This document shows, in pieces, positions 1 to 8,934 of a stretch of 35,600 nt of DNA. Positions within the stretch are counted from its first letter, which is position 1. The number at the start of each line of letters is the position of its first letter. The notes below the pieces were generated by a model. The model searched no databases. It worked only from the letters and a program-made list of their open reading frames with translations, and was not told where the DNA came from. A program made the translations under genes and the position numbers. Source of the stretch: Anaerolineae bacterium (lineage in GTDB: Bacteria > Chloroflexota > Anaerolineae > SpSt-600); NCBI GenBank assembly GCA_025062375.1, contig JANXAG010000019.1, positions 1 to 35,600 of the forward strand. Reading direction: 5' to 3'.

Positions 1-17
1 AAGCTTTTCAAAGGAGT

Positions 18-143
18 ATGGAAACGAGGCTTGACCTTATTCAGGAGAGGATGCTGGCTCAGTCTCGCTGGCTGATTGGCTCCATAGCGGTTCTGGGCAC
101 AGTCATAAGCATCCTTCTGGCCATTGGTCAGTTTGTGAGGTGA
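18..143 (+). CDS. Small single-pass membrane protein, or C-terminal end of a larger gene
   Basis: An ATG at 18 has a good ribosome binding site (GGAG, 13-16) and opens a 41-codon frame ending TGA at 141-143. The product has a short charged helix (METRLDLIQERML) and then one hydrophobic segment (about residues 18-39) ending FVR. The same frame is open to the left edge of the window, so this could equally be the tail of a longer gene; many short coiled-coil proteins end with a similar 'RWLIG' plus membrane helix. It lies 9 bases upstream of the GtrA gene and is probably cotranscribed. No function can be assigned. Confidence 0.4.
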   Translation: METRLDLIQERMLAQSRWLIGSIAVLGTVISILLAIGQFVR

Positions 144-152
144 CCAGAACCG

Positions 153-605
153 ATGGACTTAATGGAAAAATTAAACCATTTCCCCAATATTCTTGTGAAG
201 GGAGGGAAAGAAGCGAAAAGATTTTTAAAGTTTGCTATCGTGGGAGCGAGTGGGACTTTGGTGGATTTTAGCCTCTTAAATTTGGGAATCCTCGTGCTGG
301 GTTTGCCTAAGCCTTTAGCCAACACTATTTCCTTTTCGGCCGCTGTCGTGAACAACTTTGTCTGGAACCGGCTCTGGACTTTCCCAGAGAGTCGTTTTTC
401 GCCTTTCCTGACCAGATTCTGGAAGTTTGCCTTTGTTTGTGTGGTTGGTTATTTCTTAAACCAGACGATATTCCTCGGCCTTGACTTCTTGTTTTTTCAC
501 CAATTGGGAACTCTTGGGTACAACCTTTCCAAAGCCATTGCTACGGGTGTGGTCCTTTTCTGGAACTTCGGGATGAACAGGATCTGGACTTTCAAAGAGG
601 TTTAA
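153..605 (+). CDS. GtrA-like membrane protein
   Basis: The 150-residue product has the GtrA-family pattern: an N-terminal 'FLKFAIVGASGTLVDFSLLNLG' type helix (about 25-47), then three further hydrophobic segments, with the family-typical 'NNFVWNRLWTF' near residue 67 and a repeat of it, 'FGMNRIWTFKE', at the C-terminus. GtrA proteins are four-helix membrane proteins thought to move lipid-linked sugars across the membrane or assist glycosyltransferases. The ATG at 153 is preceded by GAGGTGA (137-143). The next gene begins one base after its stop, which suggests an envelope glycan operon. The family call is firm; the lipid-sugar substrate is unknown. Confidence 0.88.
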   Translation: MDLMEKLNHFPNILVKGGKEAKRFLKFAIVGASGTLVDFSLLNLGILVLGLPKPLANTISFSAAVVNNFVWNRLWTFPESRFSPFLTRFWKFAFVCVVGYFLNQTIFLGLDFLFFHQLGTLGYNLSKAIATGVVLFWNFGMNRIWTFKEV

Positions 606-606
606 A

Positions 607-1728
607 ATGCGCATCGGGGTTGATTACACCGCTGCCGTAAAACAGAAGGCTGGTATAGGAAGATATGCTCGCGAGCTTTTCAAGCATCTGGGTAAAATTG
701 ACCAGCAAAATTTCTATATCCTTATGGTCCCCAGAGACGCAGCTCTTCATCCGCTCCCTTCCAATTTCCGTTACCTTAAGCTTCCTTTTTCCGAACGCCT
801 AATGTATATTTTTTGGCAAAGGCTAAGGGTTCCAATCCCTGCTGAGATTTTTACTGGCCCTTTAAGGCTCTTCCACTCTCCTGATTTCGTCCTTCCTCCC
901 CTGGCCTTAACCCCTTCTATCCTTACGATCCATGACCTTTCTTTCCTGCGACTTCCAGAGTGTTTCACATCAAATCTTCTTCGGTATCTTTCCCAGGCTG
1001 TGCCTCGTTCTATAAAAGAAGCTGATTTTATCTTGGCGGATTCAGGCAACACCCGGGAAGACCTTTTGGAGCTAATGGGGGTGCCTTCAGACAAGATAGA
1101 AATTTTGTATGCTGGGGTTGGAGAAAACTTCAAGCCATCAAATGGGGAAAGAGCTCGCACACGTTACGGTTTACCTCAGAGGTTTATACTTAGCCTGGGG
1201 ACTTTAGAACCTCGTAAAAATTTCCCCAGGTTAATCCGAGCTTTTGCTATTCTCAAGGAAAATTTAGAACCCGGGAATGATCTTAAACTGGTCATCGCCG
1301 GGCGTAAAGGCTGGCTTTTTGAAGCTATCTTCAGGGCGGTCGAGGAATGTGGGCTTGAGGGGGAGGTGATTTTCCCGGGTTATGTAGAAGAAGAGGATCT
1401 CCCTTCCCTCTACTCAGCGGCAGAGCTTTTCGTTTATCCATCTCTATATGAGGGTTTTGGGCTTCCTCCCCTGGAAGCCATGGCCTGTGGAGTTCCTGTG
1501 GTGGCTTCTGAAGCTCCTCCTCTGCCCGAAATCCTCGGGGATGCCGCACTTTTCTTTTCGCCTTACGATGTGGAAGCTATGGCTTCAGCTATGGAAAAGG
1601 CATTGCTGGATAAAGAGCTGCGCCGGAAGTTGCGGGAAAAAGGGTTCACCCAAAGCTCAATTTTTTCCTGGGATAAATCGGCCCGAAAACTTTTGGAAAT
1701 TTACCAGCGCTTAGGAGAAAATCCATGA
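607..1728 (+). CDS. Glycosyltransferase family 4 protein
   Basis: The 373-residue protein is a GT-B fold glycosyltransferase of the GT4 type. The N-terminal Rossmann half starts MRIGVDYTA and contains the glycine-rich acceptor loop 'KAGIGRYARE' (14-23). The C-terminal nucleotide-sugar half has 'SLGTLEPRKNFPRLI' (196-210) and the EX7E donor-binding motif, E282 and E290 in YEGFGLPPLE, followed by AMACGVPVVAS. Such retaining enzymes transfer a sugar, often mannose or glucose, from a nucleotide donor to a glycan or lipid acceptor on the cytoplasmic face. It follows gtrA by one base and overlaps the MurJ gene by four (ATGA), so it is translationally coupled to both. Donor and acceptor are not predictable. 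Confidence 0.92.
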   Translation: MRIGVDYTAAVKQKAGIGRYARELFKHLGKIDQQNFYILMVPRDAALHPLPSNFRYLKLPFSERLMYIFWQRLRVPIPAEIFTGPLRLFHSPDFVLPPLALTPSILTIHDLSFLRLPECFTSNLLRYLSQAVPRSIKEADFILADSGNTREDLLELMGVPSDKIEILYAGVGENFKPSNGERARTRYGLPQRFILSLGTLEPRKNFPRLIRAFAILKENLEPGNDLKLVIAGRKGWLFEAIFRAVEECGLEGEVIFPGYVEEEDLPSLYSAAELFVYPSLYEGFGLPPLEAMACGVPVVASEAPPLPEILGDAALFFSPYDVEAMASAMEKALLDKELRRKLREKGFTQSSIFSWDKSARKLLEIYQRLGENP

Positions 1729-3917
1729 AAAAGTGGTTCTTTCTCCTGGCTCTGGCAGCGGCTTTGGCCGGTTATTGGGCTCCATGGGTCCATCACAAAG
1801 CGTCCGCTTTAGTCCTTACTGGGTTAGATATGGGCGAGTTTGTCAAGTTTCTGCCCCAGTTTCGCTCCGGAGAGTTAAGGTTCCTGCGAGAAGTATTTTA
1901 CCTCCCCCTTCTGCTCTCTTCGTTGTCCTTCATTCTTATGGCCTCCTCTCCAGCCCTCAGTTATCCGAGGTGGGCCAGGGGCTTACTGTTGATGTTAGCC
2001 TGGGCTATGGCCTTATCCATGCTTCCTCCGGCGTGGTCGCCTCCGATTCTACTTAAGTCGGAGTTCATACGTCAGACGATTGCCATCGTTTTTTGCTTGA
2101 CTTTGCCTCTTGCCTGGCCGATTTTAAAGAGAATTCCATCTTCTGCACTTTATTCCTTCCTCTTATTAGCCAGCCTCCTTGGCAGCATTTTGCCTTCCGT
2201 CTACTTTGAAAAGACTCGCCCTTTCATCGTTATGCTTTACACCCAGCCGATAGGTTGGGGTTGGGGGATTTACCTTATGCTGGCAGGGTTTGCCTTTCTG
2301 GCGGGGCTTTCGCTTTCAGAGCTGGTGAGGAGAAAGGGCCAGAAGGTCACGGATGGGGGTTCACCAGAGGCACTCGTCCAGCCAGGTTCTATAGCCAGAG
2401 CAGCGGGGATTTTAGCGGCCGGTAACATCGCCAGCCGAGTAATGGGTCTGGGACGGGAAACGATAATAGCCCATTACTTTGGGGCTACGGGGGAGGTGAG
2501 CGCTTTCCGGGTAGCCTCCATAATCCCCACCATGGTTTATGAGCTTTTGATTGGAGGGATGCTCAGCGCCGCTCTCGTTCCAGTCTTAAGTGAGTATGCC
2601 TCATCGGAAAGGAAAGAAGAACTGGGCAGGGTAGTGGGAATTGTGCTGGGGGTTTTCGGCTTGGGCCTGGGGGTTGTTGTGCTTATGATTGAACTATTCG
2701 CCCCCCTGGTGGCTTGGCTTCTGGGAGGAGGTTTTTCTGTAGAGCTCCGGAGAATAACCACTAACCTTATCCGGATCATAATACCGGCTCTCCTTATCTT
2801 TGGCAGCAGTGGAATATTGACGGGCCTCCTCTATTCTCTTAAGCGATTTTCAGCCCCGGCCTTCGGGGCTGCCGTGTATAATTTGGGGATAATTTTGGCA
2901 GCTCCTCTTTTTTCCCGTTTCCTTGATATTTACAGCCTCGCCCTGGGGATCGTCATGGGGGCTTTACTTCAGTTTCTCATCCTTATCCCTTCTCTTAGGG
3001 ATATACCCATCAAGCTCTCTTTCAACCTGAGGCACCCTGCTCTAAAGCGCATATTTATGCTTTATCTTCCCATTGCTGCGGGGCTGATCATAAGCGAGAT
3101 ACAGGTGGCTATAGACCGGAACCTTGCTTCCAGGACGGGCCCCAGCAGCATTGCTTGGATGGCCAATGCCACTACTCTGATTCAGTTCCCTCATGGCCTT
3201 ATCTCCATTGCCATATCTACAGCTATCCTACCGACCTTAGCTAGGATCGCCCTTTCCCGTGAGAAGAACGAGGAATTCTTGGCGACTCTGGCTTCTGGAA
3301 TAAAAATGGTATTGGCAGCAGCTATACCTGCCACTGTCGGTCTTTTCATTCTCTCCTATCCGATCATCGCTACGATATTTGAGCATGGCCGTTTCACCCC
3401 TTATGATACTCAATACACTGTGCTGGCTCTCAGGCTTTACCTTATCGGGTTGGTGTTTGCTTCAGTAGATTGGCCTCTCAATTATGCCTTCTACGCCCGT
3501 AAAGACACCTTTACTCCCGCAGCGGTGGGAGTGTTATCGGTTTTGGTCTATTTGGGAGTTGCTTTAACTCTGATGAAGCCTATGGGGATGGCAGGCCTCG
3601 TCCTGGCCGATTCTGCCAAGCATTTAAGTCATTGTATCACGATGCTTCTTATGCTTCACCGCAAAGTCGGTAGCTTGAAGGGGTACGGTATTTCCAGCAC
3701 CATCCTTAAAGGAGCACTGGCCTCTTTAGCTATGGCTTTCGCCGTGGGTGAAGTGTTGCAGGTTATACCCATGGGTTCTTTCCAGGGAAAGCTAACAGCG
3801 GTAATAGCCGGAGGTTTTGTGGGCGCAGGGATTTATTTGGCTATGGCTATGATTATGAGGATGGAGGAAATCCTGCTTATCAAAGAAGCTGTCCTTTCCC
3901 GTTTGCGCCGGATTTAA
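1725..3917 (+). CDS. murJ: MurJ/MviN lipid II flippase with extra N-terminal membrane domain
   Basis: The 730-residue protein has two parts. Residues from about 220 to the end match MurJ: 'SIARAAGILAAGNIASRVMGLGRETIIAHYFG' marks helix 1 of the MOP-superfamily fold, 'LLIGGMLSAALVPVLSEY' follows, and about 14 membrane segments run to the C-terminus. MurJ moves the peptidoglycan precursor lipid II across the membrane. Residues 1-200 are an additional domain of about six hydrophobic segments beginning 'GYWAPWVHHKASALVLTG', joined by a polar linker (201-218). Stand-alone MurJ is normally 450-550 residues, so the extension is notable. Translation is coupled to the glycosyltransferase through the overlapping ATGA. 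The gene converges with priA and shares its last four bases with it. Confidence 0.9.
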   Translation: MKKWFFLLALAAALAGYWAPWVHHKASALVLTGLDMGEFVKFLPQFRSGELRFLREVFYLPLLLSSLSFILMASSPALSYPRWARGLLLMLAWAMALSMLPPAWSPPILLKSEFIRQTIAIVFCLTLPLAWPILKRIPSSALYSFLLLASLLGSILPSVYFEKTRPFIVMLYTQPIGWGWGIYLMLAGFAFLAGLSLSELVRRKGQKVTDGGSPEALVQPGSIARAAGILAAGNIASRVMGLGRETIIAHYFGATGEVSAFRVASIIPTMVYELLIGGMLSAALVPVLSEYASSERKEELGRVVGIVLGVFGLGLGVVVLMIELFAPLVAWLLGGGFSVELRRITTNLIRIIIPALLIFGSSGILTGLLYSLKRFSAPAFGAAVYNLGIILAAPLFSRFLDIYSLALGIVMGALLQFLILIPSLRDIPIKLSFNLRHPALKRIFMLYLPIAAGLIISEIQVAIDRNLASRTGPSSIAWMANATTLIQFPHGLISIAISTAILPTLARIALSREKNEEFLATLASGIKMVLAAAIPATVGLFILSYPIIATIFEHGRFTPYDTQYTVLALRLYLIGLVFASVDWPLNYAFYARKDTFTPAAVGVLSVLVYLGVALTLMKPMGMAGLVLADSAKHLSHCITMLLMLHRKVGSLKGYGISSTILKGALASLAMAFAVGEVLQVIPMGSFQGKLTAVIAGGFVGAGIYLAMAMIMRMEEILLIKEAVLSRLRRI

Positions 3918-6823
3918 AGCAAACTAACGGGGTCCACTTCGATTTTCCAACCTCCAGGCAGGATAATTTCTTCCAGAAGAGCTTGGGGATTCGGAGCCAG
4001 GAGGATTATTTGCCAGCGGTATCGGCCCCTGAGGCGGGAGAAAAAGCAAGGAACAGGTCCTATAAGGTGGACTTCTTCCCTCTGGCCGATCAAATGGATG
4101 AGATTGCGATACAAATTCTCCGCCTTTTCCCGGCAGCTTTTTTCGCTGGAATGCTGGTAGAGGAGCCGAATTATTCCTCTCAGGGGTGGGTAATTATGGA
4201 GGTGTCTGAATTCCATTTCCTTTTTGAAGAACCCCTCATAGTCATGACGAGCGGCAAGTTCAATTGCGTAATGGTTTGGAGTGTAAGTTTGGATTATGAC
4301 TCGTCCGCCCAGGGGGCTGCGGCCCGCTCTACCCGCTACCTGCATTAGGAGCTGAAAAGTCCTCTCAGCTGCCCAGAGATCCGGAAGATGCAGGGCGGTG
4401 TCAGCCGAAATTACTCCTACCAGGGTTACATAGGGGAGATCAAGCCCCTTAGCTATCATCTGAGTTCCCACCAAAATGTCAGCCTGGCGAGAAGCAAATT
4501 TCTCTAAAATCACTTGGTGAGCATGTTTCCACACCACAGTATCCCGATCAAGCCTCAGAGTGCGAGCGCTGGGGAAGAGACGTATCACTTCATCTTCTAC
4601 TTTTTCTGTTCCTAAGCCAAAGTAGCGGATGTGAGGACTTCCGCAGGCAGGGCAGTTGGCAGGGATCTGGTAATGGCGGCCGCAATGGTGGCAGAGGAAA
4701 GAGGGAGCTCTGGTTTTGTTCCCCCTGTGATAGGTCAGAGGGACATCGCACCGTTTACATTTGGCCACATATCCACAATTTGAACAGATTATGAAAGTCG
4801 CGGTTCCACGGCGGTTCAGAAAGAGTATCGCCTGTTCTCCTGCGTTGAGGGTCTTTTCCAGGGCTTTTATCAATGTGCGGCTGAATATTCCCCTATGCCC
4901 GGCTTTAAATTCTTCCCTCATGTCTACAATTTCTACGGGAGGAAGGCCTGAGGAATAAAGATCATCCCTCTCTTTTAGGATAAAAGGCTTTTTGCCCTTG
5001 AGGTCATGGGGTTTCCAGAGGATGCGTTTGGGAAGCTCCAGAAGATGAATTTCACCCTTTCTGGCTCTATAAAAGGTACCCAGGTCAGGAGTGGCGCTTC
5101 CCAGGATAACTACTGAACCGGTGATTCGGCCCAGCTCCATGGCTACATCTCTGGCGTGGTAATAGGGCCTTTTCTGGCTCTTGTAAGAGCGATCGTGTTC
5201 TTCGTCCACCACGATAAGGCCTGGGTTAGGTAAAGGAACAAAAAGGGCTGAGCGTGGTCCTATCACTATACTTACTTGCCCCCGCCTGATCCGCCACCAG
5301 GTGTCGTAACGCTCTCCTAGGGAAAGTTTGCTGTGGATTACCGCTATCTTACCTGGGAACCGGGAGCCGAAGCGATGGACTGTCTGAGGAGTGAGGGAGA
5401 TTTCCGGGATCAGGACTATAGCCTGACGGCCCCGGCGCAAGGTTTCTTCTATTGCTCTGAGGTAGATCTCGGTTTTGCCGCTTCCAGTAACGCCGAAGAG
5501 AAGGTACGAGCAAAAAACCCCTTTTTCAATCCCTATCTTTATCTTTTCCCAGGCTTTTTCCTGATCAGAGGTTAAGTCCGGAGGGATTGTCTCCTCAAAG
5601 ACCAAACCGGAAAGAGGGTCTCTTGCCACTTCTTCCCTTACGAGCCTTATGAGTCCTGTCTCTTCTAACTCCCGAAGATGCCTGAAAGTGCATCCTGTTT
5701 CGGCGTAGAGGTCTCCGGCTGAAACCGGCTTTTTCTCGCGATAAAGGACTTCCAGGATTTCAAGATAAAGGGATAAACCCTGCTCTTTCCGGGCCAGAAC
5801 GATGGCTTCTTCCGGAGGCAAAGTAAGAAGAACTTGTTCCTCTTCCTCTACAGTTCTTACCAGGCCTTTATCCTCCAGAGCCTTTATAGCCCTTTTGGCA
5901 TCCCCGAACTCTTCAACAGGCACGGGTTCGCGAGCTGAAAGGAGCTTCTCAAGGATCGGAAGCTGGGCTCTGGCTCGCTTCTTGAGGTTTTCCACAGCCT
6001 TGGCGAGCTCTTCCTCTGTAACGGCGGGGATTAAGAATTGCCGGGAAGGTAGGATTTGAACCAATCCCTTTTCCTCAAGCTGGCGGATATCCTGGCGAGT
6101 CGAACCAGTGGCGTTCATTACATCCTTTAGAGAAGGGATGGGGCCAGCGCGCACCAGGTATTCCAGGATTTCCGCTTTCCGGGATCTCTTCCGCAGCGGT
6201 TCAAGGAGACGAAGCCATTCTTTTCTGGGGGCTACGAGGAAAGCATAGACCAGCCTTTTGGGAGCTACAATGGGAGGGGTGAGGATGGGCTGGCGGATCA
6301 CAATCCCCTTCTTCAGTAGGTTTCTCAAAGCCTTGTGCCAGCCTTTTGGCCCCAGGAATTCCTCAAGCCTTTCAGCTCTAATTTCGCCCTTTTTTCGCAA
6401 CAGGTTTAAAATAGCTTCTTCCCATTTACTGGTTGGTGCAAAGGAACTGGCTTCGGGGCTGAGGCGGAGGACACTTCTGGCTTTGCCACCTATGCCTGGA
6501 GGGGTCATGAGAGCCACACATTCGCTTATAGGTGCAAGGTAGTGTTTGCTCATCCATTCAGCAAGGCGGAGCTGATAGTGAGGCAGAGAGAATTCCAGGA
6601 GTGCAGCGATGGGCTTAACTCCTTCTACGGGGGAATGATCGCTAAGGGAGAAAATGACCCCCTGCACAAGTCTCGGCCCAAAGGGTATCAGGACACCGCG
6701 GCCTACAAAAGCCTGGGAGCGTAAGTCTTCGGGGATAAAATAATGAAAGCCAGGGAAAGGCTCGCCCCTGCGAGGCCTAAGGGGCAGGTTTACCACCACC
6801 TCGGCATAGGTCTTTTCGCTCAT
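3914..6823 (-). CDS. priA: Primosomal replication-restart helicase PriA
   Basis: The 969-residue protein restarts stalled replication forks by unwinding and loading the replicative helicase. Order: 3'-DNA-binding domain (about 8-115), an expanded winged-helix region (about 130-405), superfamily 2 helicase with Walker A GVTGSGKT (444-451), DEEH box (540-543) and GSATPD (575-580), a zinc region with eight cysteines between about 680 and 727 (CSNC, CKRC, CHHC, CPAC), then lobe 2 with QVAGRAGR (828-835). E. coli PriA is about 730 residues; the excess lies in the winged-helix region, which appears to contain four repeats. The start codon shares one base with the stop of the upstream TPR gene (TAATG), so the two are coupled. 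Confidence 0.96.
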   Translation of the reverse strand: MSEKTYAEVVVNLPLRPRRGEPFPGFHYFIPEDLRSQAFVGRGVLIPFGPRLVQGVIFSLSDHSPVEGVKPIAALLEFSLPHYQLRLAEWMSKHYLAPISECVALMTPPGIGGKARSVLRLSPEASSFAPTSKWEEAILNLLRKKGEIRAERLEEFLGPKGWHKALRNLLKKGIVIRQPILTPPIVAPKRLVYAFLVAPRKEWLRLLEPLRKRSRKAEILEYLVRAGPIPSLKDVMNATGSTRQDIRQLEEKGLVQILPSRQFLIPAVTEEELAKAVENLKKRARAQLPILEKLLSAREPVPVEEFGDAKRAIKALEDKGLVRTVEEEEQVLLTLPPEEAIVLARKEQGLSLYLEILEVLYREKKPVSAGDLYAETGCTFRHLRELEETGLIRLVREEVARDPLSGLVFEETIPPDLTSDQEKAWEKIKIGIEKGVFCSYLLFGVTGSGKTEIYLRAIEETLRRGRQAIVLIPEISLTPQTVHRFGSRFPGKIAVIHSKLSLGERYDTWWRIRRGQVSIVIGPRSALFVPLPNPGLIVVDEEHDRSYKSQKRPYYHARDVAMELGRITGSVVILGSATPDLGTFYRARKGEIHLLELPKRILWKPHDLKGKKPFILKERDDLYSSGLPPVEIVDMREEFKAGHRGIFSRTLIKALEKTLNAGEQAILFLNRRGTATFIICSNCGYVAKCKRCDVPLTYHRGNKTRAPSFLCHHCGRHYQIPANCPACGSPHIRYFGLGTEKVEDEVIRLFPSARTLRLDRDTVVWKHAHQVILEKFASRQADILVGTQMIAKGLDLPYVTLVGVISADTALHLPDLWAAERTFQLLMQVAGRAGRSPLGGRVIIQTYTPNHYAIELAARHDYEGFFKKEMEFRHLHNYPPLRGIIRLLYQHSSEKSCREKAENLYRNLIHLIGQREEVHLIGPVPCFFSRLRGRYRWQIILLAPNPQALLEEIILPGGWKIEVDPVSLL

Positions 6824-7431
6824 TACTGTTCTTCTGAGCTCCGGCCTAACTCTTTAAGGAGCTCCTTGGCTCTTCGGCCGTAAAGGCTATCGGGGGAAAG
6901 CTCCACTGCTTCCTTCAAACAATGGATAGCTTTATCTTTCTGGCCTGCTTTCCGGTAAGCAAGGCCCAGGTTAAAAAGACAAGCTGCCTCGTTCCTGAAA
7001 CCTATCACTTCTTTGTGTTTTTCCAGCACTTCTTCCAGGATAGCGATAGCTTCTTTCATTGCCCCGCTTCGGATCTTGGCCACAGCTATGTTTATTTTGG
7101 CAATGCATCGGCTGGGGGAGTCGGGCCAGAGCTTAAGGGCGAGTTTGTAGAGGGATATAGCTGCAGGAATGTTACCAGCATTCAAAAAGAAATTGCCGGC
7201 ATCCAGCAGAATCCTGGCGCGCATTGAAACAAGGTAGAGGATGATAAGGAACATGATGGGATTGAGAGAAACGTTAGCTACCCACGCCAGCAAGGCAAAA
7301 AAGGCAGTTATAGCCAGGCCTTCCGCAGCTAATTGCCCTGAGAGGCCATGGCCCTTTAAATAGCCCAGACCTCCAAAGGCCAGGATAAAAACAAGCCCGG
7401 TAACTAAAATTACAAGGGCTGGATGATACAT
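6823..7431 (-). CDS. Membrane-anchored TPR protein
   Basis: The 202-residue product starts with a hydrophobic region (about 4-70) holding two to three membrane helices with a glycine-rich turn. A soluble part follows with tetratricopeptide repeats: 'DAGNFFLNAGNIPAAISLYKLALKLWP' (about 78-103), a second repeat around 109-140, and a canonical one, 'ACLFNLGLAYRKAGQKDKAIHCLKEAVELSPD'. TPRs are protein-protein interaction scaffolds, here presumably facing the cytoplasm. The ATG at 7431 has a strong GGAGG seven bases upstream. It is coupled to priA by a TAATG overlap. No specific partner can be inferred. Confidence 0.75.
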   Translation of the reverse strand: MYHPALVILVTGLVFILAFGGLGYLKGHGLSGQLAAEGLAITAFFALLAWVANVSLNPIMFLIILYLVSMRARILLDAGNFFLNAGNIPAAISLYKLALKLWPDSPSRCIAKINIAVAKIRSGAMKEAIAILEEVLEKHKEVIGFRNEAACLFNLGLAYRKAGQKDKAIHCLKEAVELSPDSLYGRRAKELLKELGRSSEEQ

Positions 7432-7454
7432 TGGGCAACCTCCATATCACAAGT

Positions 7455-7492
7455 TTTACTCGTGGGTGGGATGCAGGCGATTTGACCGCTCT
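7455..7492. repeat. Degenerate copy of the dispersed intergenic repeat (copy A)
   Basis: The text ACTCGTGGGTGGGATGCAG, followed by a gap and GACCGCTC, resembles the start of the module seen twice more in the window (ACTCGTGGGCGGGATGCAAG and TGATCGCTCC at 16503-16540). A TTGCCACGGGCC near 7529-7540 recalls the GCCACGGTT part of the second module. The 7432-7670 spacer otherwise holds no convincing gene. The match is imperfect and was aligned by eye. Confidence 0.4.
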
Positions 7493-7670
7493 TCAATTTC
7501 TCATTTTTACATCCGCGGGCTCAGGACTTGCCACGGGCCATCGGACCATTCGTAAAAATCTTCCGCAAGTGCACCCACTCAAGCCCGGGATTTACGCGAT
7601 TCTGGTAACTAGCTCCAGCGCCTTTTTAAGACTTCAGGCAGAGGATTACGTATGACACTCCCTCCGCTTC

Positions 7671-8507
7671 TCAAGTAGCCTCACGGTAAAAGGCAGCAGC
7701 CATATAGCCCACTACACTTCCAAAGTCTCCAGTTACATCACCAGAGTTAGCATACTTAAGCACTTTAGCCCTATCGGCCCCAAGCTCTTTAGAGGCGAGC
7801 ATCACAGCCACAATGGGGCCTCCTCCGCAAGCCTCGGCTTTACCTGAGGTTATGGCTCTGGCCAGCCCTTCCGGATCATAACTCTCTACATGGTTTAACA
7901 CTACTTTGTCAAGTGAAACGGCAATTCGGTAAGAGTAAAAGTGAGAAAGGTCAGAGCTTGCCACCAATAGGGCTTGTTTGCCTTTCAACACTTTAACCAG
8001 AGCCGAGGCCAGCTTCTGACACCGATCCCAGGATTGATCTCCCATCATCACTGGAACGAGTTTGAAGTTTCCCAGTACATACTGAAGGAACGGGAGCTGT
8101 ATTTCAAGGGAGTGCTCCTGATCTGAGCGCAAGAAAGTGAACTTAAGTTCTTCGTCCAGTTCGGCGATAACCTCTCCATCCAGTGGGATCTGGCCTAAAG
8201 GGGTTTCGTAGAAAGCAGCAGCTGTGAGAGCATAACCATCCAGGTAAAGCCTGTGGCTGGGATGGACTACTACTACGGTCTCAAAGGAGCGGCCTTCAAT
8301 TTGCTTGTACGCATAAGCTGCCACCTGGCCTGAGTAGATGTACCCGGCGTGAGGGGCCACAAGGCCCACCAGTTCCCCCGGGACAGGCTCAATTTCAACC
8401 TTCGCCAGAAAACTGGAAATCATTCGGTTTAGCTCCTCAGGCCTTCCCGGGTACCACGTGCCAGCTATAACCGGCTTTCTTACCCCTTTAAGTTCAAGGC
8501 TGGCCAT
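7671..8507 (-). CDS. MEMO1-family protein (AmmeMemoRadiSam system protein B)
   Basis: The 278-residue protein matches the MEMO family, which shares the fold of class III non-heme iron dioxygenases. Seen: 'KPVIAGTWYPG' near the start, 'VAPHAGYIYSGQVAAYAY' (H53), 'VVHPSHR' (H82, H85), 'SLEIQLPFLQY', 'SSDLSHF' (184-190) and 'ACGGGPIVAV' with C227, so the metal-type histidines and the late cysteine are present. Its bacterial role is unresolved; it is often encoded with an AMMECR1-domain protein and a radical SAM enzyme, neither of which is seen here. A longer frame begins at a GTG (8522), but the ATG at 8507 has GGAGG eight bases upstream and is preferred. A promoter lies at 8537-8565. Confidence 0.88.
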   Translation of the reverse strand: MASLELKGVRKPVIAGTWYPGRPEELNRMISSFLAKVEIEPVPGELVGLVAPHAGYIYSGQVAAYAYKQIEGRSFETVVVVHPSHRLYLDGYALTAAAFYETPLGQIPLDGEVIAELDEELKFTFLRSDQEHSLEIQLPFLQYVLGNFKLVPVMMGDQSWDRCQKLASALVKVLKGKQALLVASSDLSHFYSYRIAVSLDKVVLNHVESYDPEGLARAITSGKAEACGGGPIVAVMLASKELGADRAKVLKYANSGDVTGDFGSVVGYMAAAFYREAT

Positions 8508-8536
8508 TACTGAAGCCTCCACATTTTCTCAAGAAC

Positions 8537-8565
8537 ATAATACCCCAAAAGACAGCAACAGGCAA
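8537..8565 (-). promoter_or_regulatory. Promoter for the MEMO-family gene
   Basis: On the minus strand, TTGCCT (8560-8565) and TATTAT (8537-8542) are separated by 17 bases. They sit about 30 bases ahead of the preferred ATG at 8507. The -10 matches consensus at five of six positions and the -35 at four of six. The same TTGCCT hexamer recurs in two other promoter candidates of the window. Confidence 0.5.
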
Positions 8566-8894
8566 GAGGGAAAAAGCCTATGCCTTTAGCCGCATCTGAA
8601 AGGACATCTGGAGGTGGGGAAAGGATTTCGGACTACCCTGGAAAATTAAGCTGGCAAAGGAAGTTTTAGGACATGGGTCTGGGGGTAATGAGCCAGCGGT
8701 TTAAGCATTTGGCAAGGGGAAAAGTTAGCATCAGGGCCGCGGTGGAACGCTGGTGGTGATAACTCCCAATGGCCCGGAAAAACAGCGGAAGCTGGTCCAG
8801 TTAAGCTGGGAAATAAAAAGCCCAGGGTAGCCTTTTTGGCCAAGCACTCGCGGAAAATGTGGGTAAAATCAAGCAACAGGGGAGTGGTGTAAAT
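8566..8894. other. Intergenic spacer between divergent genes, no gene recognised
   Basis: This stretch of about 330 bases separates the MEMO-gene promoter from the livK promoter. Short frames exist on both strands but have no start with a ribosome binding site and no recognisable protein motifs. I see no tRNA, riboswitch or repeat in it. Confidence 0.4.
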
Positions 8895-8923
8895 TTGCCT
8901 TGGGGAGAAAGTGATGGTATAAT
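8895..8923 (+). promoter_or_regulatory. Sigma70-type promoter of the liv operon
   Basis: TTGCCT (8895-8900) and a perfect TATAAT (8918-8923) are separated by exactly 17 bases. Transcription would begin near 8930, giving a leader of about 40 bases before livK. That leader carries a 7-bp hairpin (8935-8954). Confidence 0.72.
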
Positions 8924-8934
8924 TTTATAAACAA

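Noticed and set aside
771-1160. 129-codon minus-strand frame within the glycosyltransferase gene
   Set aside because: It is antisense to a clearly conserved GT4 protein and has no supporting features.
7431-7655. 74-codon plus-strand frame between the TPR and MEMO genes
   Set aside because: No ribosome binding site, no family features, and it overlaps the start of the TPR gene and the degraded repeat.
8646-8876. 76-codon minus-strand frame upstream of livK
   Set aside because: It lacks a ribosome binding site and protein-like composition, and no conserved motif is visible.
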